A program made the position numbers and the translations under genes. 64,000 nucleotides of DNA, taken from the NCBI RefSeq assembly GCF_024449095.1, contig NZ_CP024627.1, positions 3,162,001 through 3,226,000 of the forward strand, read 5' to 3'. A model generated the notes under the pieces. It searched no databases. It was not told the origin of the DNA and saw nothing but the letters and a program-made list of their open reading frames with translations. The stretch's first letter is position 1. Every line of letters begins with the position of its first letter. Below are positions 47,701 through 57,742 of this stretch, in pieces. Source of the stretch: Vibrio coralliilyticus (GTDB lineage Bacteria > Pseudomonadota > Gammaproteobacteria > Enterobacterales > Vibrionaceae).

Positions 47701-48477
47701 TAACCAGACCTCTACTGCTTTGGCAGCTTTCTGCCCTGTCTGAAAAGTGAATCCATTCAAGCCAGCTCGTCACCCAATCCAAAAAGCAAATTGGGTATAT
47801 CGTTCTGGCAATTTACAAGGTCATCAATTTGGCAAAAAATTCACAGAAAAGCAACAAACATAGGATAAAAAGTCGAGTTCGAACAAAAACCAAGCAGCTT
47901 ATGAAAATAAATATGCAATCAAGCTAGATCATCGGTTGGTCATACCTGTACACAAACCTCAGCTTCAGAGTAAGAATAATAAGCAGATTAGTTATAACTT
48001 AAAACCTTTAGCCATAAAAAACGATGAATATTAATTCACAAAAAAGACCAGCCAACCCTTTAACAAAATAAAAACATTAGGTCAGATAAAATTTATTTGT
48101 TAGACCTAAACTCCGAGAAAATAAAAATTAACCAAATATAGAACCAGATAAAAACCAAAAATACAGACTAAATGACTATGGTTACTTTCACACCAAACAG
48201 CAAGTATCACCACACGATTATGCGTAACTATTAAATGCATAATCAGCACATATAACTGAGCGCTCTTTATTCAAGCGTTACCAAGAAAGCTTTTGTATAA
48301 CCATGTTTAACAATCTATGCGCCATTCATGTTCGGGCTCATTCAAACCTGTTGGGACCATGAAAGCGTGGCATTGTATGTACCTCTTGATTTAAACCATT
48401 GGAGAGCAAAAAAGAGGGATACTAAAGCAGAAAGAGGCTTGAGCCCGTTAGTAGACTTAATGATGAGTATTCAATGC
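47701..48477. other. AT-rich intergenic region upstream of the ABC-transporter operon
   Basis: This region of nearly 780 bases is very AT-rich from about 47840 to 48320. It holds the promoter of the ABC operon and the end of the tRNA transcript. A frame from 48328 runs into the tRNA genes and is not a gene. I see no repeat or RNA gene in the AT-rich part. Confidence 0.55.
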
Positions 48478-48508
48478 AAAAAAGCCCCGACATTACTGTC
48501 GAGGCTTT
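48478..48508 (-). terminator. Terminator of the tRNA operon
   Basis: On the minus strand an 11-bp stem (with one U·G pair) and a 6-base loop are followed by six Ts, 7 bases after the CCA end of the last tRNA-Pro. Confidence 0.85.
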
Positions 48509-48514
48509 CAATAG

Positions 48515-48591
<77 letters not shown>

Positions 48592-48623
48592 ACGATGGAT
48601 TTTGTTACTTGGTTTACGTTATA

Positions 48624-48685
48624 GACCCTCTGGTCCCGCTTATTCCAAGAGCCGAGATGCGATACAAATAACGCTATTCGCCGAC
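48624..48685 (-). pseudogene. tRNA-Pro-like relic, copy A
   Basis: On the minus strand this 62-base stretch begins like tRNA-Pro (GTCGGCGAATAGCG) and ends with GGGACCAGAGGGTC, the anticodon-arm part. It has an insert of about 12 bases in place of the anticodon loop and lacks the T-arm and 3' acceptor strand. It is just upstream, in transcription order, of the intact tRNA-Pro and carries more changes than copy B. Confidence 0.65.
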
Positions 48686-48736
48686 TTATATTTATCTTGA
48701 AGAGAGTCAAGAAAGGAAGCAATGCCACCTGAGTAA

Positions 48737-48813
48737 TGGGGTGGCTAACGGGACTTGAACCCGCGACAACTGGAATCACAATCCAGGGCTCTACCAACTG
48801 AGCTATAGCCACC
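48737..48813 (-). tRNA. tRNA-His (anticodon GTG), second copy in the transcript
   Basis: This 77-base tRNA has the extra 5' G (G−1) opposite C73 that marks tRNA-His, anticodon GTG, and encoded CCA. Confidence 0.97.
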
Positions 48814-48859
48814 ATCAAAATTTTGATGTTTACCGCTCTTAAAGCCATAAACGAAAGAG

Positions 48860-48936
<77 letters not shown>

Positions 48937-48976
48937 ACGAATTATTTTTTTACTTGGTTTACGTTTATAGAAGCTT

Positions 48977-49038
48977 AACCCTCTGGTCCCGCTTATTCCA
49001 AGAGCCTAGATGCGCTACAAACAACGCTATTCACCGAC
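48977..49038 (-). pseudogene. tRNA-Pro-like relic, copy B
   Basis: This second 62-base relic has the same form as copy A but keeps the exact tRNA-Pro 5' part CGGTGAATAGCG and TAGCGCATCT. The same 12-base insert replaces the anticodon loop, and the 3' half is absent. It lies between the first tRNA-His and first tRNA-Pro. Confidence 0.65.
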
Positions 49039-49091
49039 TTAAGTTTTATCTCGATAATCAATCAAGAATGGAGACAATGCCACCAAAATAA

Positions 49092-49168
49092 TGGGGTGGC
49101 TAACGGGACTTGAACCCGCGACAACTGGAATCACAATCCAGGGCTCTACCAACTGAGCTATAGCCACC
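49092..49168 (-). tRNA. tRNA-His (anticodon GTG), first copy in the transcript
   Basis: A 77-base tRNA-His with G−1, GTG anticodon and encoded CCA, the same as the copy at 48737. Confidence 0.97.
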
Positions 49169-49208
49169 ATTATACTGCCAATTTAACTTACCTTAGTAAG
49201 CGTCCGGA

Positions 49209-49285
<77 letters not shown>

Positions 49286-49563
49286 ATGCCCTATCGGCGG
49301 AGTGGAATAATACGTATATCACACTAGGCCGTCTAGTACTTTTTAAACTTTTTTTATCGTTTGGCGCCTTTTTGGGCAATTAAAGTGTGATAAACCCCTA
49401 TTTCCCATTAGATAACCCCATGGAAGCGGGTAACTTGTTGTTTATTGCAACAAGTTATCAGGATATAATCACCCAATATTTACATTGATTTAACAGCAAA
49501 ACGCTGTGGATCAAACCACACTCTAATAATAGGTAAGCACGAACTTACCTTCAGGAATGTAAA
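49286..49563. other. Divergent intergenic region between tRNA operon and cytochrome gene
   Basis: The left part carries the tRNA promoter described separately. The right part has a 7-bp hairpin (AGGTAAG/CTTACCT, 49531–49550) in the likely leader of the cytochrome gene. Confidence 0.5.
49307..49335 (-). promoter_or_regulatory. Candidate promoter of the tRNA operon
   Basis: On the minus strand TAGACG (−35 like), 17 bases, and TATTAT (−10 like) are followed by the GC-rich TCCACTCCGCC. That GC-rich part is typical of stringently controlled tRNA promoters. The −10 lies about 22 bases before tRNA-Arg. Confidence 0.5.
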
Positions 49564-49986
49564 GTGAGTTTAATGGATATGTCTCGAAAAATCTTAACCG
49601 CTTTGGTCGCTGCGATCACTTTTTCTAGCGCCTCTTTTGCAGCTAATGTTAGCCAAGAAGACTATGATGCGATTGCAGAGCGCATTAAACCTGTCGGTGA
49701 TGTGTACCTTGCAGGTTCAGAACCAGTCAAAGCAGAGCCAACCGGTCCACGTGATGGCGCGACCGTGTATGGCACCTTCTGTATTGCTTGCCACGCATCA
49801 GGCGTTAGTGGCGCACCAAAAACCGGTGATGCTGGTGACTGGGGTCCGCGAATTGCACAGGGCAAAGACGTGCTGAAAGACCACGCTATCAACGGCTTTA
49901 ATGCTATGCCAGCGAAAGGGTCCTGTATGGATTGTTCAGACGATGAAATCGTTGCGGCAATTGAGCACATGATTGCCGGCCTGTAA
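49564..49986 (+). CDS. Cytochrome c5-family protein
   Basis: The 140-residue product has a signal peptide (cleavage near SFAA), one haem-c motif CIACH (Cys73, Cys76, His77), a likely ligand Met115 (NAMPAKG), and a CXXC pair at 121/124 that marks the cytochrome c5 group. It shuttles electrons in the periplasm. The GTG at 49564 has AGGA 7 bases upstream; ATG codons at 49573 and 49579 are alternatives. The gene is monocistronic. Confidence 0.92.
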   Translation: MSLMDMSRKILTALVAAITFSSASFAANVSQEDYDAIAERIKPVGDVYLAGSEPVKAEPTGPRDGATVYGTFCIACHASGVSGAPKTGDAGDWGPRIAQGKDVLKDHAINGFNAMPAKGSCMDCSDDEIVAAIEHMIAGL

Positions 49987-50013
49987 TTCGTCTTTATATA
50001 AGAAGCGATTCGA

Positions 50014-50043
50014 AAAAGGGCTTGGTTTTCACCAAGCCCTTTT
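50014..50043 (+). terminator. Bidirectional terminator between cytochrome c5 and rep genes
   Basis: A perfect 13-bp stem (AAAAGGGCTTGGT and its complement) with a TTTC loop gives As on the left and Ts on the right, so it can end both converging genes. Confidence 0.85.
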
Positions 50044-50069
50044 CATTACTGTCTTCTATAAACAGTACA

Positions 50070-52088
50070 TCAATCTTTATTAAACATCGCTCGAATATTA
50101 GCGATATGTGCCTGCCCTTTTGCCATTCGTTCTTCTTGGGTCTGGGGCTTTTTATTCACTTCCCACTCTACATCATCAAACGGTAATTCATCTAGGAATC
50201 GACTTTGGGTCGGTTTAATTAATTCGCCAAATTGGCGACGCTCTTTACACATGGTAAAAGTCAACTCGCGCTGTGCACGGGTGATCCCTACGTACATCAG
50301 ACGGCGCTCTTCTTCAACATTGTCTTCATCTATACTGGTTTGGTGAGGCAAAATACCTTCTTCCGCACCAATCAAATACACATAAGGGAATTCAAGACCT
50401 TTCGAAGCATGTAGCGTCATTAGTTGAACAGCATCACTGTCCTCATCTTCTTCCCCTCGCTCCATCATGTCACGCAGTGTCAGGTGCTGAACGACTTCTT
50501 TAAGACTCTTTTCTTCCTGATCGTAATTATCTCCCTCCAGATCTGCGACAATCCAGGAGTACAGATCAGAAACGTTTTTCATCCGCATTTCTGCTGCTTT
50601 TGGGCTCGCAGAGGTTTCATATAGCCAGTCTTCGTAGTTGATGTCCCGCACCAATGAACGCACAGCTTCTACAGTGTCTCCTCGCTCAGCCTGATCGGCA
50701 ATCTTGACTAACCACTGACTAAAGCGGCGCAAATTTTCTAACCCACGGCCAGACAAGTGCTGCTCCAGTCCGATCTCAAAACTGCACTCAAACAGGCTCT
50801 TGCCGCGCATATTGGCGTAACTGCCCAGTTTTTCCAAGGTTACTGGGCCAATCTCACGCCGTGGCGTGTTCACAATACGCAAAAATGCATTGTCATCATC
50901 CGGGTTCACCAACACACGTAAATACGCCATGATGTCTTTGATTTCAGCACGAGCAAAAAATGAGGTACCGCCAGAGAGCTTGTAAGGCACTCGGTTTTGC
51001 ATCAGCGATTTTTCAATCAGACGAGACTGATGGTTACCACGATATAAGATAGCGTAATCGCGGTAATCAGTACGATTGAGGAACTTATGGGCGATCAGCT
51101 CACCCGTCACGCGCTCCGCTTCATGTTCTTCATCTTTCGCCAGCAACACTTTGAGCTTTTCGCCATCGGGGATTTCAGAAAACAGCGACTTCTCATACAC
51201 GTGCGGGTTGTTGGCAATTAAAATATTGGCAGCGCGCAGAATTCGGCTGGTTGAGCGATAGTTTTGCTCCAGTTTGATCAGACGAAGATTCGGATAGTCT
51301 TCACCAAGCAAGACTAAGTTCTGAGGTTTGGCACCACGCCAAGAATAAATCGACTGGTCATCATCTCCCACAACCGTTAAGCGGCCACGCTCACCGACAA
51401 TCAATTTCACCAACTCATATTGGCTGGTGTTAGTATCTTGGTACTCGTCAACGAGCAAATAACGAATGCGGTTTTGCCAACGCTGACGGACTTCTTCATT
51501 AGTACGCAGCAGCAGAACTGGTAAAGCGATCAGATCATCAAAATCGAGGGCGTTATAGGCTTTCATCTGCTTTTGATACATTTCAAAGCAGAACGCAAAC
51601 AGTTGCTGTTGCTCACCCTGTGCGCGCGCTTTGGCTTCATCAGGGGTCAGCATGTCATTTTTCCAGTTAGAAATCGTACTGAGCAATTGACGCAATAAAT
51701 CTTTATCGCCATCCAACTGCTTCTCCGTCAGCTCTTTCAGTAGCGCTAACTGGTCTTGATCATCAAACAAAGAAAAGCCCGCCTTTAACCCCAGCGACTT
51801 ATATTCTCGTTTGATAATGTTGAGGCCCAAAGTATGGAAAGTCGAAACCATCAAGCCTTTCGATTCGTTTTTACCTAACGTCTGGCCGACACGCTCTTTC
51901 ATTTCACGTGCTGCTTTATTAGTAAACGTCACCGCAGCAATATTGCGCGCCTTATAACCACACTGCTGAACCAAATACGCAATCTTATTAGTAATAACGC
52001 GAGTTTTGCCAGATCCCGCACCCGCCAAAACCAGACAAGGTCCTGATACATATTTTACGGCTTGGTCTTGATTGGGGTTCAGCTTCAT
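50070..52088 (-). CDS. rep: ATP-dependent DNA helicase Rep
   Basis: The 672-residue product is the 3'–5' helicase Rep of superfamily 1 (E. coli Rep is 673 residues). It helps replication forks pass protein blocks. Motifs seen are Walker A AGAGSGKT (about residues 22–29), [21 protein letters not shown] (about 211–217), [12 protein letters not shown] and, near the end, [14 protein letters not shown]. The ATG at 52088 gives the usual N-terminus [11 protein letters not shown]; an earlier in-frame start adds six residues. Confidence 0.97.
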   Translation of the reverse strand: MKLNPNQDQAVKYVSGPCLVLAGAGSGKTRVITNKIAYLVQQCGYKARNIAAVTFTNKAAREMKERVGQTLGKNESKGLMVSTFHTLGLNIIKREYKSLGLKAGFSLFDDQDQLALLKELTEKQLDGDKDLLRQLLSTISNWKNDMLTPDEAKARAQGEQQQLFAFCFEMYQKQMKAYNALDFDDLIALPVLLLRTNEEVRQRWQNRIRYLLVDEYQDTNTSQYELVKLIVGERGRLTVVGDDDQSIYSWRGAKPQNLVLLGEDYPNLRLIKLEQNYRSTSRILRAANILIANNPHVYEKSLFSEIPDGEKLKVLLAKDEEHEAERVTGELIAHKFLNRTDYRDYAILYRGNHQSRLIEKSLMQNRVPYKLSGGTSFFARAEIKDIMAYLRVLVNPDDDNAFLRIVNTPRREIGPVTLEKLGSYANMRGKSLFECSFEIGLEQHLSGRGLENLRRFSQWLVKIADQAERGDTVEAVRSLVRDINYEDWLYETSASPKAAEMRMKNVSDLYSWIVADLEGDNYDQEEKSLKEVVQHLTLRDMMERGEEDEDSDAVQLMTLHASKGLEFPYVYLIGAEEGILPHQTSIDEDNVEEERRLMYVGITRAQRELTFTMCKERRQFGELIKPTQSRFLDELPFDDVEWEVNKKPQTQEERMAKGQAHIANIRAMFNKD

Positions 52089-52251
52089 AAAGATCTCTGA
52101 GGTCAAATTCTTTGGCGCCTATAATAATGCTGCAACAGATCGATTGCTATGCTTAATCGACACCGACTAGTGCCAGCTAAAATGATCTCATTACCTATAA
52201 ATTTACATAATTAACCAAATATTTTATTGCACTAGTGTACAGCTATTAGGC

Positions 52252-52276
52252 TATAATGAATGAACGTTCATTCATT
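52252..52276 (+). promoter_or_regulatory. Promoter and operator palindrome of the tetR–RND operon
   Basis: TATAAT at 52252–52257 is a perfect −10 box, with TTGCAC at 52227–52232 as a possible −35 (19-base spacer). A perfect 22-base palindrome (52255–52276, AATGAATGAAC and its complement) overlaps the −10 and the likely transcription start. It is the likely operator of the TetR-type repressor encoded just downstream. Confidence 0.75.
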
Positions 52277-52289
52277 GGGTAGTGAAACT

Positions 52290-52871
52290 ATGTCTAGTAA
52301 CACTGCAATAGATAAGCAAGAACAGATCCTCACTGCAGCCGAAAAGCTGATTGCAGAGTCCGGTTTTCAAGGCCTGTCGATGCATAAGCTGGCCAAAGAA
52401 GCGGGTGTGGCTGCAGGCACTATCTATCGTTATTTCTCAGATAAAGAGCATCTCCTAGATGAAGTACGTTTGAACGTCGCCGAGCGGATTGCATCTGCCG
52501 TCCAATCTGGTGTCAATGACGATATGCCCTTGAAAGTACGCTATCGCACTATGTGGTTAAACATATGGAATTTAGCCAGTTCAGATATGGAAACCCTGAG
52601 TAGTCGCGTTCAATATGAATCTCTTCCCTGTGCAAATAAGAGAAAGACTCGGGAACTTGAGCGACAAATGTTTGCCCAAGTGGATCGGTTGTTTAAGCAA
52701 GGAAAAGAGCAAGGGATCTTTAAACCTCTCGACAATGAGATTCTTTCAGGGCTGAGTTTTGAAGCCAGTGTCGCACTGGCGAGAAAACATGCTTTGGGAT
52801 ACTACCATCTGGATGAAGCAGCCTTAGAAGCCGCAATCGAAGCCAGTTGGGATGCAATAATTCAACACTAA
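52290..52871 (+). CDS. vexR: TetR-family repressor of an RND efflux operon
   Basis: The 193-residue product has the TetR N-terminal HTH (GFQGLSMHKLAKEAGVAAGT at about residues 25–44, then IYRYFSDKEHLL). It is the first gene of an operon with an RND adaptor and pump. In V. cholerae the same gene order is vexRAB, where VexR responds to pump substrates and cell metabolites; the symbol is given on that basis. I chose the ATG at 52290 because the earlier ATG at 52260 lies inside the operator palindrome. Confidence 0.85.
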   Translation: MSSNTAIDKQEQILTAAEKLIAESGFQGLSMHKLAKEAGVAAGTIYRYFSDKEHLLDEVRLNVAERIASAVQSGVNDDMPLKVRYRTMWLNIWNLASSDMETLSSRVQYESLPCANKRKTRELERQMFAQVDRLFKQGKEQGIFKPLDNEILSGLSFEASVALARKHALGYYHLDEAALEAAIEASWDAIIQH

Positions 52872-52889
52872 CTTGGAGTTCTGATCAGA

Positions 52890-53996
52890 ATGAAAAAGTG
52901 GACTTTCTTTATGTTGCTTATCGCAATACTGCTGTTTGGCAGCGTGATAGGCTTCAATCTATTCAAACAACAAAAGATAGCCGAATATTTGGCTAATCGC
53001 CCAGAGCCTGAGTTTCCGGTTACTGTAACGGAAGTGAAGCCGGTTGATTGGGTACCGGTGATCGAAGCGATCGGCTTCATCGAGCCGAATCAAGGTGTCA
53101 CTATCGCCAATGAAACAGCAGGTGTGATTGATAAAATCACGTTCGACTCAGGTACTACGGTTGAAGAAGGCCAGCCTCTTGTTCTGCTGGATTCTAAGGT
53201 GGAAAAAGCTGACCTGAAGAGCTCACAGGCAAAACTGCCTGCTGCTCAAGCGAAATACAAACGTTACCAAGGCCTATACAAAAAAGGCTCTGTATCGAAA
53301 GAAGCATATGATGAAGCAGAAGCAAACTACTTCTCGCTAAAAGCCGATATCGAAAGCCTTAAAGCAACGATTGACCGCCGTGACATCAAGGCACCTTTTT
53401 CAGGCGTGGTAGGTATTCGTAACGTTTACCTAGGCCAATACCTACAAGCCGGTACTGATATTGTTCGTCTTGAAGATACCAGCGTCATGCGCCTACGCTT
53501 CACTGTGCCTCAGACAGATATCTCACGCATCCAGCTTGGTCAACAAGTTGATATCTTCGTCGATGCTTACCCTGAAACACCATTCGAAGGCTCAATCACA
53601 GCAATAGAACCTGCGGTGAATATTCAAAGTGGTTTGATTCAGGTTCAAGCGGATATTCCAAACAGCGATGGCAAGTTACGTAGCGGTATGTTCGCTCGTG
53701 CCAATATCATTCTGCCAACCTTGGAAAATCAGGTGACTCTGCCACAAACGGCTATCACCTTCACTCTTTACGGTGACAATGTGTACATCATTTCCGAGAA
53801 AGATGGTGAGAAACGCGTTAAACAGCAAGTGGTTAAAGTAGGTGAACGCGTGAAAGACATTGCTCATATCCTAGATGGCGTGAAGCCTGGTGATGTGGTT
53901 GTGACATCTGGTCAGGTTCGTTTGAGCAATGACGCGAAAGTTCGTGTAGTAGAAAGCGATGCAACTACTCCACCAGCTGAAACACCAATGCTGTAA
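52890..53996 (+). CDS. vexA: RND efflux periplasmic adaptor (membrane fusion protein)
   Basis: The 368-residue product has an N-terminal signal anchor (about residues 4–24), split biotinyl-lipoyl halves (GVIDKITFDSGTTVEEGQPLVLLD, then IKAPFSGVVGIRNVYLGQYLQAG), a helical hairpin between them and beta-barrel parts after. It bridges the inner-membrane pump to an outer-membrane TolC channel. It lacks a lipobox. It starts 18 bases after the tetR stop and ends 11 bases before the pump gene. Confidence 0.93.
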   Translation: MKKWTFFMLLIAILLFGSVIGFNLFKQQKIAEYLANRPEPEFPVTVTEVKPVDWVPVIEAIGFIEPNQGVTIANETAGVIDKITFDSGTTVEEGQPLVLLDSKVEKADLKSSQAKLPAAQAKYKRYQGLYKKGSVSKEAYDEAEANYFSLKADIESLKATIDRRDIKAPFSGVVGIRNVYLGQYLQAGTDIVRLEDTSVMRLRFTVPQTDISRIQLGQQVDIFVDAYPETPFEGSITAIEPAVNIQSGLIQVQADIPNSDGKLRSGMFARANIILPTLENQVTLPQTAITFTLYGDNVYIISEKDGEKRVKQQVVKVGERVKDIAHILDGVKPGDVVVTSGQVRLSNDAKVRVVESDATTPPAETPML

Positions 53997-54007
53997 TTGG
54001 AGGCCTC

Positions 54008-57000
54008 ATGCGCTTTACTGATGTTTTTATTAAACGTCCAGTTTTAGCGGTATCGATCAGCTTTTTGATAGCCCTGCTTGGTTTACAAGCAGTATTCAAA
54101 ATGCAGGTCCGTGAATACCCTGAAATGACAAACACTGTAGTTACGGTGACAACCAGTTACTACGGTGCCAGTGCCGATCTGATCCAAGGCTTTATTACTC
54201 AGCCTCTGGAACAGGCCGTAGCTCAAGCCGATAATATCGACTATATGACATCATCGTCGGTACTCGGTACATCGACCATTACCGTTAACATGAAGTTGAA
54301 CACTGACCCGAATGCAGCCCTATCTGACATTCTGGCTAAGACCAACTCGGTTCGATCTCAGCTTCCAAAAGAAGCCGAAGACCCAACTGTGACCATGTCG
54401 ACGGGCTCGACTACCGCAGTACTCTATATCGGCTTTACCAGTGATGAACTTTCATCGAGCCAGATCACTGACTACCTAGAGCGTGTAATCAACCCACAGC
54501 TGTTCACTGTAAATGGTGTCTCTAAGGTTGACCTCTACGGTGGCATGAAATACGCCCTGCGTATTTGGCTAGACCCGGCCAAAATGGCCGCGCTGGGCAA
54601 AACCGCTACCGATGTCATGAACGTGCTAAGTGCCAACAACTATCAGTCAGCAGCTGGTCAGGCTGTAGGCGAGTTCGTTCTGTATAACGGTAGTGCAGAT
54701 ACTCAGGTATCAAACGTAGAAGAGCTGAAGAACCTTGTCGTAAGCTCTGATGAAGGTGATGTTACTCGTCTGAGTGATATCGCTAAGGTAACGCTTGAGA
54801 AGAGCCATGATGTTTACCGCGCAAGTGCCAACGGTAAAGAGGCGGTAGTAGTTGCGATCAACGCAGCACCAAGTGCCAACCCAATCAACATTGCGGCTGA
54901 TGTGCTTGACCTGTTACCTCAACTAGAGCGTAACCTACCGAGCAACATCAATATGAACGTGATGTATGACTCGACCATTGCTATCAATGAATCGATAAAC
55001 GAGGTTATTAAGACCATCGCGGAAGCAGCACTGATTGTATTGATCGTCATTACCCTATTCCTCGGTTCTTTCCGTGCGGTAATGATCCCTATCGTCACCA
55101 TCCCTCTCTCACTGATTGGTGTGGCGATGGTAATGCAAGCGATGGGCTTCTCATGGAACCTGATGACACTACTCGCCATGGTATTGGCCATCGGTCTGGT
55201 GGTGGATGATGCGATCGTTGTTCTAGAGAACGTCGACCGACACATCAAGCTCGGTGAGTCGCCTTTCCGTGCTGCGATTATTGGTACACGTGAAATTGCT
55301 GTTCCGGTTATCGCGATGACCCTAACACTGGGTGCGGTGTATGCGCCAATAGCCTTAATGGGGGGCATCACAGGCTCACTGTTTAAAGAGTTCGCTTTGA
55401 CCCTCGCAGGCTCGGTATTCGTTTCCGGTATCGTCGCTCTGACTCTGTCACCTATGATGTGTTCGAAAATGCTCAAGGCCAATGAAACCCCAAGCAAATT
55501 CGAACAAAAAGTCCATAGTGTGCTGGATGGCATGACCAACCGTTATGAACGCATGCTGGGTGCGGTCATGAAACATCGCCCTGTAGTACTTGGTTTCGCT
55601 GTGATTGTTTTTGCCAGCCTACCGATGCTGTTCAAATTCATTCCAAGCGAACTGGCGCCATCGGAAGATAAAGGGGTGGTGATGCTGATGGGTACGGCTC
55701 CATCAAACGCTAACCTCGACTTCATGCAAAACACCATGAACGACGTAAACCGAATTCTGTCTGATCAACCAGAAGTGGCTTACGCACAGGTGTTTACTGG
55801 TGTGCCTAACTCAAACCAAGCGTTTGGTATCGCCTCTATGGTGCCTTGGAGTGAGCGTGAAGCAAGCCAGTCTGAAGTAGCTGATCGCGTGACAGGCCTT
55901 GTGAAAAACGTTCCAGGCATGGCGGTAACTGCATTCCAGATGCCAGAACTACCAGGTGCCGGTTCCGGTCTGCCAGTACAGTTCGTTATCACCACACCTA
56001 ATGCGTTTGAGAGCTTATTCGCTATTGCCTCAGATGTGCTTGGCGAGGTGTCGTCTAACCCAATGTTTGTCTACTCTGAGCTGGACCTAAACTACGACTC
56101 AGCAACGATGAAGATCAACATTGATAAAGACAAAGCGGGCGCATACGGCGTAACAATGCAAGACATTGGTACTACGTTGAGTACCATGATGTCCGATGGC
56201 TATGTAAACCGTATCGACCTTAACGGCCGCTCCTACGAGGTCATTCCACAGGTAGAGCGTAAGTGGCGTCTTAACCCTGAGTCGATGAATAACTACTACG
56301 TGCGTGCCGCAGATAACCGCGCGGTTCCACTTGGTAGCCTGATTACTATCGATGTTGTCGCGGAGCCACGTTCGCTACCACACTTCAACCAGCTAAACTC
56401 AGCGACCATCGGTGCTGTACCTGCACCAGGGACAGCAATGGGTGACGCGGTAAACTGGTTGGAAGAGTTAGCAAGCAACAAACTGCCAAATGGTTACAAC
56501 CACGACTACATGGGTGAAGCTCGTCAATATGTTACGGAAGGTAGTGCACTGTACGCAACGTTTGGCTTAGCACTGGCTATCATCTTCTTGGTTCTGGCGA
56601 TTCAGTTTGAATCTCTTAAAGACCCAATTGTTATCATGGTTTCCGTTCCATTGGCGGTATGTGGTGCCTTGATTGCTCTGGCTTGGGGAGCTGCTTCGAT
56701 GAACATCTACTCTCAGGTTGGCCTGATCACCTTGGTAGGCCTGATCACCAAGCACGGCATCTTGATCTGTGAGGTGGCCAAAGAAGAGCAGCTACACAAT
56801 AAATTGAGCAAGACAGAAGCGGTCATGGAAGCGGCGAAGGTTCGTCTACGCCCTATCCTAATGACAACTGCAGCGATGATTGCAGGTCTGATCCCACTGA
56901 TGTACGCAACAGGTGCTGGTGCCGCTCAGCGCTTCAGTATCGGTATTGTTATCGTGGCTGGTCTAGCGATCGGTACTCTGTTTACCCTGTTCGTACTGCC

Positions 57001-57130
57001 AGTTATCTATAGCTACTTAGCTGAGAAGCACAAGCCACTTCCAGTCTTTGTTGAAGATAAAGACTTAGAGAAATTGGCTCGTGTTGATGAAGCAAAAGCC
57101 GCACAACGTGAGTTAGCCGACAACAGCTAA
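54008..57130 (+). CDS. vexB: RND-family efflux pump
   Basis: The 1040-residue product is an inner-membrane RND transporter with twelve membrane segments and two large periplasmic loops. The proton-relay aspartates are in VLAIGLVVDDAIVVLENV (about residues 396–413), and FxxSELAPSEDKGV and the GITPGAG-like family segments are present. By synteny it is VexB of V. cholerae, a pump for bile salts, detergents and drugs; substrates here are inferred. The start at 54008 has GGAGG upstream. Confidence 0.95.
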   Translation: MRFTDVFIKRPVLAVSISFLIALLGLQAVFKMQVREYPEMTNTVVTVTTSYYGASADLIQGFITQPLEQAVAQADNIDYMTSSSVLGTSTITVNMKLNTDPNAALSDILAKTNSVRSQLPKEAEDPTVTMSTGSTTAVLYIGFTSDELSSSQITDYLERVINPQLFTVNGVSKVDLYGGMKYALRIWLDPAKMAALGKTATDVMNVLSANNYQSAAGQAVGEFVLYNGSADTQVSNVEELKNLVVSSDEGDVTRLSDIAKVTLEKSHDVYRASANGKEAVVVAINAAPSANPINIAADVLDLLPQLERNLPSNINMNVMYDSTIAINESINEVIKTIAEAALIVLIVITLFLGSFRAVMIPIVTIPLSLIGVAMVMQAMGFSWNLMTLLAMVLAIGLVVDDAIVVLENVDRHIKLGESPFRAAIIGTREIAVPVIAMTLTLGAVYAPIALMGGITGSLFKEFALTLAGSVFVSGIVALTLSPMMCSKMLKANETPSKFEQKVHSVLDGMTNRYERMLGAVMKHRPVVLGFAVIVFASLPMLFKFIPSELAPSEDKGVVMLMGTAPSNANLDFMQNTMNDVNRILSDQPEVAYAQVFTGVPNSNQAFGIASMVPWSEREASQSEVADRVTGLVKNVPGMAVTAFQMPELPGAGSGLPVQFVITTPNAFESLFAIASDVLGEVSSNPMFVYSELDLNYDSATMKINIDKDKAGAYGVTMQDIGTTLSTMMSDGYVNRIDLNGRSYEVIPQVERKWRLNPESMNNYYVRAADNRAVPLGSLITIDVVAEPRSLPHFNQLNSATIGAVPAPGTAMGDAVNWLEELASNKLPNGYNHDYMGEARQYVTEGSALYATFGLALAIIFLVLAIQFESLKDPIVIMVSVPLAVCGALIALAWGAASMNIYSQVGLITLVGLITKHGILICEVAKEEQLHNKLSKTEAVMEAAKVRLRPILMTTAAMIAGLIPLMYATGAGAAQRFSIGIVIVAGLAIGTLFTLFVLPVIYSYLAEKHKPLPVFVEDKDLEKLARVDEAKAAQRELADNS

Positions 57131-57144
57131 GCTCCGCGTTAACT

Positions 57145-57169
57145 AAAGGCCACTTCGGTGGCCTTTTTT
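57145..57169 (+). terminator. Terminator of the efflux operon
   Basis: A 9-bp stem (AAAGGCCAC/GTGGCCTTT) with a TTCG tetraloop and six Ts follows the RND gene by 15 bases. Confidence 0.92.
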
Positions 57170-57276
57170 ATTGGTTTAGATTGACCGCTGACCACATCGA
57201 ATTTTTATTATCCAAATAGCGACTTTCCCGTACCAATTACATAGAATATACACAAAGATACAGGAGTTCTCGTCAC

Positions 57277-57528
57277 ATGTTTGACCCAAAGAAACTAGAG
57301 CAAATTGCTAAACAGATTCATGATTCCATGCCCGCGCCAGTAAAAGAACTTGGTGCAGATGTTGATCAGAAAGTTCGTCAAGTTATCCAAGGTCAGCTGA
57401 ATAAGCTGGATGTCGTTAGTCGCGAAGAGTTTGATGTTCAGACTCAGGTACTCCTTCGCACTCGCCAGAAGCTGACTGAAATGGAAAAGAAGCTAGCCGA
57501 TCTAGAAGAGAAACTAGCAGATAAGTAA
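57277..57528 (+). CDS. ubiK: Ubiquinone biosynthesis accessory factor UbiK
   Basis: The 83-residue product starts [19 protein letters not shown] and ends in a coiled coil ([21 protein letters not shown]), like E. coli UbiK (YqiC). It helps aerobic ubiquinone synthesis, probably through lipid binding with the UbiJ protein. AGGAG precedes the ATG. It is a single gene between the efflux operon and ilvC. Confidence 0.93.
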   Translation: MFDPKKLEQIAKQIHDSMPAPVKELGADVDQKVRQVIQGQLNKLDVVSREEFDVQTQVLLRTRQKLTEMEKKLADLEEKLADK

Positions 57529-57552
57529 CAGCTGATAGCGATGAAATATGGA

Positions 57553-57580
57553 GGGTTGGCGTACTGCGTCAGCCCTTTTT
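57553..57580 (+). terminator. Terminator of ubiK
   Basis: A 9-bp stem with G·U pairs (GGGTTGGCG with CGTCAGCCC), 5-base loop and five Ts. Confidence 0.75.
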
Positions 57581-57633
57581 ATTTTCTCAAACTTATTCTA
57601 TCCCTCAGTGCATACCTAGCTTATGGAAAATAA

Positions 57634-57665
57634 AAAAGGCTTGGTCAACGGCGACCAAGCCTTTT
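57634..57665 (-). terminator. Terminator of ilvC
   Basis: A perfect 13-bp stem (AAAAGGCTTGGTC and its complement) with a 6-base loop and T-run on the minus strand, about 80 bases after the ilvC stop. Confidence 0.88.
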
Positions 57666-57742
57666 CATTAAGTGTTGTGTTTATATTTTGTATTTATCAC
57701 TCCAGTCTGTCTGGAGTTCTTTACTCATCTTAGCGAAGAAGA

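Noticed and set aside
54919-55539. A 206-codon minus-strand frame opposite the RND pump
   Set aside because: It lies fully within the pump gene on the other strand, with low-complexity composition.
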